Source: Archegozetes longisetosus
Lineage: Eukaryota; Arthropoda; Arachnida; Sarcoptiformes; Trhypochthoniidae
Direction: 5' to 3'
Length of the DNA stretch: 64,000 bases
Assembly: GCA_018873245.2 (NCBI GenBank)
Contig: JAEMBT020000007.1
Span: 1,054,001-1,118,000, forward strand
The notes under the pieces are model-generated. The model was not told where the DNA came from. It searched no databases and saw nothing but the letters and a program-made list of their open reading frames with translations. How positions within the stretch are numbered: the stretch's first letter is position 1; every line of letters begins with the position of its first letter. This document shows, piece after piece, positions 57,831 through 64,000 of this stretch. The translations under genes and the position numbers were made by a program.

Positions 57831-58800
57831 TCTAGGATTTTGAGCAACGGCCTATTCCATGTTTTATATACTGAATTTATAGGACTGAAGTGGTACAATC
57901 AAACATTTGAAGCACATAACCGCACTTAACATTTGATGGTTAAAGACATTTTTAACAATTAATATGAATGTATACGTGCTTGAGATGCGTCTATACATCG
58001 TTCAAATTTGCAATATTTTAATTTTAAAATTTGACCTATTGGAATACTAGATTTGTTCTTGACGTAAATTTCAAATATCTAATTAAAAGAAATTTCTCCT
58101 CTTTTCTATCCAATTATTTGAATAAATATTTGCAAGTGATGAAAGAAATTGCATTTCGAAGCTTAAACAGTTTTGAGAATTAAATTTCATTTAATAGAGT
58201 AAATACTTCTGATAGAGTTTTGTTCGTTCTGATAATTTGACTGAAAATGCATGAGAACCAGTATAATGTGAGCCAAAGCGTCGAGCGAGCATTGAAAGAG
58301 TCAGTCATGCGATCGAGAAATTCATTCTTATTGACAACGGATTGAACTGGACGTGTGCTGTAGTTCCTCTTAAGTGAATGAAACTTTTAATTACGCGTCG
58401 CATCACATATTCGGCATCACATGCCTTCTCAACATCACTATATATGATAAGTAAAGACTAGGATTTTAAGCAACGGCTCGTTCTATGTTTCATAAAATAG
58501 ATGTGCACTAATAATTACAAAAGAATAAATTCTAAGTCAGCCTTTTCTATAATAGCGAAAATTCAAAAGCATTATCTTGACGATAAAAATAATATTTTAG
58601 TCAAAAACCTGTACGGCTGTGAATGTTTAAAGTTGAATATTTGTGCTTATTTCTACATTTGTGCAATCACTTGAAAACCATGATGTAGTAAACCGAGCCG
58701 TTCAGGAATAGCGAAAGAGGCAGTCACGCAGCTATGGAATTCAATTCGATTGACAATTGATTGAACTTTGTACTCACTATAGTTCTTCTTCAGAAAATAA
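57775..58800. repeat. Two interleaved direct duplications upstream of gene B
   Basis: 57775-57870 (ATCACATGCGTTCTCAACAT, then AAGTAAAGATCTAGGATTTT) recurs at about 58395-58495 in the same orientation. 58262-58410 (AGTCAGTCATGCGATCGAG, GACAACGGATTGAAC) recurs in diverged form at about 58655-58810. This points to a tandem duplication of a unit of 0.4-0.6 kb. Confidence 0.55.
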
Positions 58801-58839
58801 ATTCTTTTAGTTATAAATCGATTGGTGACAATATTCAAG

Positions 58840-61180
58840 AGAGTTATAATATTTGATTAAACCAACAATTATTTTAAGATTATTGCCAAAATCTCAAAAG
58901 CTAAACGAAAAGTTTTTCTATTTAGATTCTATCCCCCAATACAATCAAAATCATATCTTCTGATATAACAAATAAATATTCATCACTTTTATCTTTGAAA
59001 GCTTTCAAAAAGTATTTAAGTAATGATTTAATCTGATTTATTCTATGCACATGTTACATCGAATTCACAACAAAAACAACAAATCTTAAACATAAATAAT
59101 TTGAGTGTTTTAAAAAGTGTTCGCAATGCTTTTCACATTTACTGAACTAATCAAATTTATTTCACTACTGTTTATTGAATATTTAGCTATTTCTTTGTGA
59201 ATTCGATATTTTCTATAGCATACTATTTATCGAAATTCGTACTACTACTTTCGTTTTACAGTCTAAAAGTACGATACTTCAAATATATTGCTGTTAAAGC
59301 TATGACAGCCTGTAATCATATTCTCTTATAACAATCTGAGGACAAGAATCTAAAATTAGAGCACAATTTTGCTAAAATAACATTGAATTACATGTTTTAT
59401 GAATATTTAAATCAGTGCATATGTAATATTCATGAATTTTAATGAGTTATGAGAAAGCGGAAAATCTTTTTAATTAGATGCGAGATATTTTATGTAGAAA
59501 CGTTATCACTTTAATGAGAATCGATTTCCAGATTCATTCAAATGTCATGATTCATGTGGAACATTATTTTCTCTCTGATGTTTTCACAAACTAATGTGCA
59601 TAATTAATATAACATATGCTTTTAATATCGATTCAGACCTCTATTTGTAGCGATTCTGTTAATTCCACTAAATGAGTGATGAATAAGATATATTTCCCAA
59701 ATATATGTATTCTTTCTATTATACTAATAAATAAACGCTTCATTTTAAACAAAATAATTATGCATATGATGAATTCATAAAGAATAAATATCCAGGATAA
59801 ACTAATTAACAAACTTCAGTCCTTTACTTTCAAACATATTAGTTTTGAGAAAATTTTTAAAATTAATTATTGTGCAAATAAACTTATTGATTTGGTGTTA
59901 ATATTAAACTTTCAATCAAATAAATTGGTCAGATCGTATCTTGCCCTGAAATAGTTTATTAAATTTTTTTAAACCTGAAAACTTACTTCTTTTTTTATTT
60001 CATGGAAAAATATCAAGTATCACTTTTTCAGTCAAGCATATACACATATACAAGCATGTACTCTATATTTCTTCTATATCTTTGAGTATTATTATATAAC
60101 TTCCTTCACTAAACTTCAAATGTTTACTCGAAACTATTACTTCAATTCCCTTATCAATCATTTCCACACTTAGGAAATTCTTTGAATAGCTATACAGTTT
60201 GTTTAAAGAAAGCTTCTTATTTGAAATCTTCTAAAAAAGGTATTTGATAGATAATATCCATGAATCAGAATATTCTTTCGAAATAACATAGCATCCAAGT
60301 AAAATAAAATAATAGCCGAATCAATAGAAACTAAAAGCCTTTTATCTAACATATTTTCTACAATATTGCTCAAAAGGTAAATAAATGAAATTGTGTTGAA
60401 TGTCGTGGTTTCCGCATTGCATGATATTCTCACTCATGTGTGGCATAAGAATTCAATTTCCTGAAAGCTAGTGATATGAGAGTAACAATAGTGATGAATA
60501 AGAATGATAAAAATTTTCTGAAGCAATAAAAGAGATATTTCTTGCCATTGATTAAAGAGTTCGACTAAAATTAATAACAGAAATTCATGGAAATTATGTT
60601 TAATAGATGAACATTTCGGGAAATTTGCAACAAGAATCATTCAATGATGAGAAAAGTTTTGTTTTAAAGTATATTAGAAATTTGCATTATTAACATTAGC
60701 AATCAAGAATAATTCTCATAATTCATTAATTAAGAAATATCGAGATTCATTTTACAATATTTATACCAAAGAGCTTCATCATATTTTCGCATAATTGCAG
60801 TTCATTAAAATCATCAATAGTTATTTATTTCATAATCAGTCTTCAAAATTTTATTAAACTACAGCCAAAAGTTAAATTAGTTTAGAGCTTCTATTCACAA
60901 CACAGTTTTTATCATTAAGAATCGATCACTCCATCTATGAAATTGTAATGTAGAAACTTATTCTTGATATTCTTCCTTCTTTTTTAGGAATTTGTAGCAA
61001 TCCTAATATTTATAATGAAAATCTATTCATATATTCATATGATACCAATACACTGTTTATTAATTTGTTAATAACAGTTTATGAAATTTGAGAATCTCCA
61101 AAGTTACTACACCATTAATAATATCGTTGCTTCAAGTCTAGTATAATTTTATTAAAAAAAAGATAACGAAGAAATCTAAT
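58840..61180. other. Intergenic, no supported gene
   Basis: Two abutting minus-strand frames (60640-60434 and 60433-60203) are in the same frame, split only by one TGA, and rich in Leu, Ile and Phe. They could be a relic of a multi-pass membrane protein, but I recognise no motif. The rest is AT-rich and featureless. Confidence 0.3.
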
Positions 61181-61189
61181 AAAGCCCAC

Positions 61190-61566
61190 AGCAACAGTTG
61201 CCATGTACGCTTGAGAAAACCGTGAGGAAAATTTTTAAAGGGGAAACCGAATACAATGTTTTGGTTGAAGTAGCAAAAGCAGGAGATTCCTCATTATTTC
61301 GGCAGACACAATTCTGTCAAGATTTGAATAATTCTTTTATAAATTTAGAAAATACAAGTTTTAATAGAATGTAAACTTTAATGGCTTTCATCAGAAAAAG
61401 GTACTCAGAGTTTATTTTAGTAAGTTTTCCAACGTTTTTTTATAAGAAAAAGTTGATGGTAAGTAGAAAAATGGTGACTTTTTTAGAATTCTTACAAATA
61501 TTCCTGGAGTCTGAAAGAAATCGCATTTGTTTCACAACTAATCAGAAAATGAGAGAAAATATTTGA
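61190..61566 (+). pseudogene. Possible relic of a PX-domain (sorting nexin-like) gene
   Basis: One frame without ATG reads EKTVRKIFKGETEYNVLVEV. After a stop, the same frame continues from ATG 61381 with FIRKRYSEF and later FPTFFYKKKLMVSRKMVTF. The RRYSxF motif and a following FP...KK segment resemble the phosphoinositide-binding loop of PX domains. The order fits, but the frame is interrupted and I cannot verify homology. Confidence 0.2.
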
Positions 61567-61919
61567 ACCAAAGATTCTCCTGTCCAATCCAGAAGTTGAA
61601 GCACTCATACACATAGGTTAGTCAGATTTTGTATTAAACAACTCGCATTATTTCGATATCTTATAAAATGAAGTTTACCAGACAGCATTTTGTTGAGACA
61701 GAATTCAAAACTTTTCATTAATCAAATCAAATAAAATTCCATAAGAAAAGTTTGAACGAACAATATTAATTTCTCAATTTTAATTTTACTTTCAATTATA
61801 TATTAAAGAATTGCTGAATATTCAATAAAATGTTTATAATATACGATCGTTTGGATATTATTTTAAGCTAACACAAAAATTGAAACGTTCCATTATCAAA
61901 TTTCAGGCGATCACATCTT

Positions 61920-62337
61920 TTATCCGTAAAATTTATGTTTTCCGAAACCTTTGTGTCCAAAACCCCCATACCCTCCGAACCCACCATAGCCTCCATGTCC
62001 ACCGAATCCTCCATGCTTTCTAAACCCACCGAATCCTCCATGCCTTCCAAACCCACCATAGCCCCTGTGTCTACCGAATCCTCCGAATTCTTCAAAAAAG
62101 AATGCTTATTATAATCGATCATAGTAAAGTGAAAAATTTTAATGAGAAAACAGCAAAGATTTTAGAATGGATATAATTAAATTCATATATAAAAGTTAAA
62201 TGAATTGGAGAACTTTAGAATTTATAAACTTATAAACATTTAAAATATATAGACACACTTTTTTTGAATATCCCTTCAACTGAAGCTGGTACTGAAATGA
62301 GAATTAAACATAGCACTACTACAAAGAGAATTTTCAT
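61920..62337 (-). CDS. Secreted glycine-rich peptide
   Basis: Two exons, 62337-62259 and 62089-61920, with a 169-bp intron (GTGTGT...TTTTTTGAAG) in phase 1, give 82 residues. The signal peptide MKILFVVVLCLILISVPASV is followed by EGIFKKK and then Gly-rich repeats of the type GGFGRH, GGYGGF and FRKH, ending FGKHKFYG. Almost half of the mature part is glycine, with interspersed Arg, Lys, His and aromatic residues, so it is cationic. Arachnids make Gly-rich antimicrobial peptides and Gly-rich cuticle or cement proteins of this composition; the short cationic form favours the former but does not prove it. The more obvious 84-codon frame on the same strand is an out-of-frame shadow. Confidence 0.7.
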
Positions 62338-62344
62338 TTTAGAG

Positions 62345-64000
62345 AAAACTTATTTAATCTTATCTGGAAAGAAGAGTAAGCCACTAACTAAAAATATTTA
62401 TTAGATAACTCGCTAATGACTTTGATTATATACCGATGGATAAGGATTTCCCTGAAGTTTGAAAGTCACGAAAAGTATATTAACAGTAATTCAAAAGTAA
62501 ATGTATAAATTACCTAATGAATTATTTACGATTGTTTCTAATGCGGTATCTAGAAAGTGTAATTTTCATTTGAAGTAAGACTATGCACTACTGGTATTGA
62601 AGGTCATTGAAAAATTTTACTTCAGGTATAAGCTGTCATCTCCTATTTTTCCAGTTAAAGTTATTATACAAATTTAAACGGAAACTGTTTCATAATCAGC
62701 TTAATAATCATTTATGTCATTGTTTTCAATGAGTCAATTTAACTCTTCCCCTGGTACTGATATATTGTATAATTTTTTGATATTTTTGAAGTATCTGTTT
62801 AGGATGAGCGTTGAAGGAAACATTATTTCATACCTTCTTTATGTACTATTCAACTTTTTCCTTGGCATTTGAATTTAGGTTTTTCATGTTTAGTTTGCTA
62901 AATAAAAATATTTTCACATTATGAACTTAGGATATAAATAATCTGTCAAGTTCTAAATGGCGCAATTTTTTAATTATTAACTACAAAATATAAAAAATAT
63001 AGTTTTTATAGTTTTCAAGTATTATTCGCAGGTTTAGATAGTAATTAAGATTCATCTTCTAAGTAGCCTAAAAGTATTTCTGGAAAATAAGACCCTTGAA
63101 CTAGGTGCACAGTTACTCATAGACCGATACTTATGTAAAACTTTCGCAGATTTACAGTTTGATGATCTAATCGCTTCGCATAAATTATGAAAAGTACTAA
63201 ATAGCTGATTTATTTATTGCTTCTTTCATTCTCAAAATTTTCAGAAATAACAAAATTAAGTCAATACAACTCTAAAAAATTTTATCAACTTTAAATCAGA
63301 AAGATAGTCATGAATTAAAGGGCAATAATTTTCCAATTGAATCTAGTTGAATATAAGTGTATTCTACATTAAAACTATTTACGCCTCGAAATATGAAAGA
63401 AAAATATACAGTTCAGTGCATTCTCAATGATTTTCTACACGAAGAAAATCAATTTGATTGATCATTTCACTTTGGTATTGAATCAACAATTCTAACAACC
63501 TGATGTAACTCGTTTCAAAACAATAAATTCAGTACTTATAATACAAGAATGATTAAGGAACAACTTGGGTGAAATATTCTCATATTCATGTTTAAAAAAA
63601 TTCTAAAGATGTCATTAAATCTTGAAATTTATTAAAAAGTATCTTCCTTTGCTTACTAAATATCTTTCATTTTTACTATCACATTTGATCTGACAGCAAA
63701 TCTCAGATTCACAGCTCTTGATTATTCTAAAAATTACTATGTGGTTTCGCCTATGAAAATTCTCAATTCACATACATTTCTTTGTGAAATTATATTAATG
63801 AACCATATTAATGCTTATGAAGAGTTTGCAGGCATTATCTTAAATATAAGTGCAATGAAAGACTGCTCAATTTATTGAGGCCTCACTGAAAAAAAGAAAT
63901 ATCGAAGATAGAAACCAATATTTTTATACTGAAATAAAGTCCTTTACCAAATATTCTCGTAATAAGTATTCGAAATCTAATCAACATGGGTCAGATCAAG
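62345..64000. other. Intergenic, no gene seen
   Basis: AT-rich sequence to the end of the window without recognisable coding or repeats. Confidence 0.35.

Noticed and set aside
61868-62122. 84-codon frame with repeated MEDSV motifs
   Set aside because: Out-of-frame reading of the glycine-rich repeat exon; the spliced GGFG frame starts with a signal peptide and ends in a stop.
1-64000. CRISPR arrays, operons, ribosome binding sites, bacterial terminators
   Set aside because: Spliced genes, transposon types and composition show eukaryotic nuclear DNA. The tandem arrays (17351-17434, 42570-43450) have no unique spacers.
1-64000. tRNA or rRNA genes
   Set aside because: No sequence with A and B boxes plus an acceptor stem, and no conserved rRNA blocks, were recognised by eye; a covariance-model scan was not possible.

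Overview
The window looks like nuclear DNA of an arthropod, most likely a mite or another arachnid. It is very AT-rich. Genes are split by GT-AG introns, several only 50-80 bp long. The defensin has the cysteine spacing of tick and mite defensins, one gene resembles the group 7 dust-mite allergens, and DNA transposons and miniature inverted-repeat elements (MITEs) are everywhere. No bacterial or viral gene organisation is visible. All gene models were spliced by eye.

Left part (1-10.8 kb): almost entirely transposons. A decayed ISL2EU-like element (5-4730) carries a zinc-finger ORF and a DDE transposase with a SWIM-like finger, and its transposase is interrupted by a TTAA-flanked MITE. A Tc1-like MITE (5011-5568) abuts a nearly intact Tc1/mariner element (5575-7395) whose transposase gene has four introns of 49-57 bp. 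A small palindromic element, a possible BEL/Pao relic and a nest of inverted repeats (9.3-10.8 kb) follow.

Esterase-like family: gene A (15194-19801, +) and gene B (52573-55396, -) are four-exon genes for 497-residue type II membrane proteins with a carboxylesterase-like ectodomain. The catalytic serine motif is lost in both. A third, dead copy survives as an exon 1 relic (23892) and decayed exons 2-3 (34086-36395, +). A and B are nearly identical in exon 1 and in the first three quarters of exon 3 but diverged in exons 2 and 4, which suggests gene conversion. Their 5' flanks also belong to the duplication.

Middle part (20-42 kb): between the two pieces of the dead copy lie MITEs, an internally deleted mariner, and two small secreted proteins sharing an eight-cysteine pattern (29967-30341 + and 31626-31955 -). 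The second has a TGA followed in frame by a perfect membrane anchor. Next come a group 7 allergen-like gene (38733-40229, +) and, tail to tail with it, a small proline-rich protein gene (40354-41128, -).

Right part (42-64 kb): a foldback-like element with an 8-bp target duplication (42570-43450), a two-exon defensin gene (44295-44587, -), a frameshifted DEG/ENaC channel-like gene (47636-49211, -), esterase-like gene B with its repeated upstream region, and a two-exon glycine-rich secreted peptide gene (61920-62337, -). Long stretches between these hold no gene that I can support. The genes do not form one pathway. The common theme is lineage-specific, secreted or cell-surface proteins, two of them likely immune effectors, in a transposon-rich and duplication-prone region.
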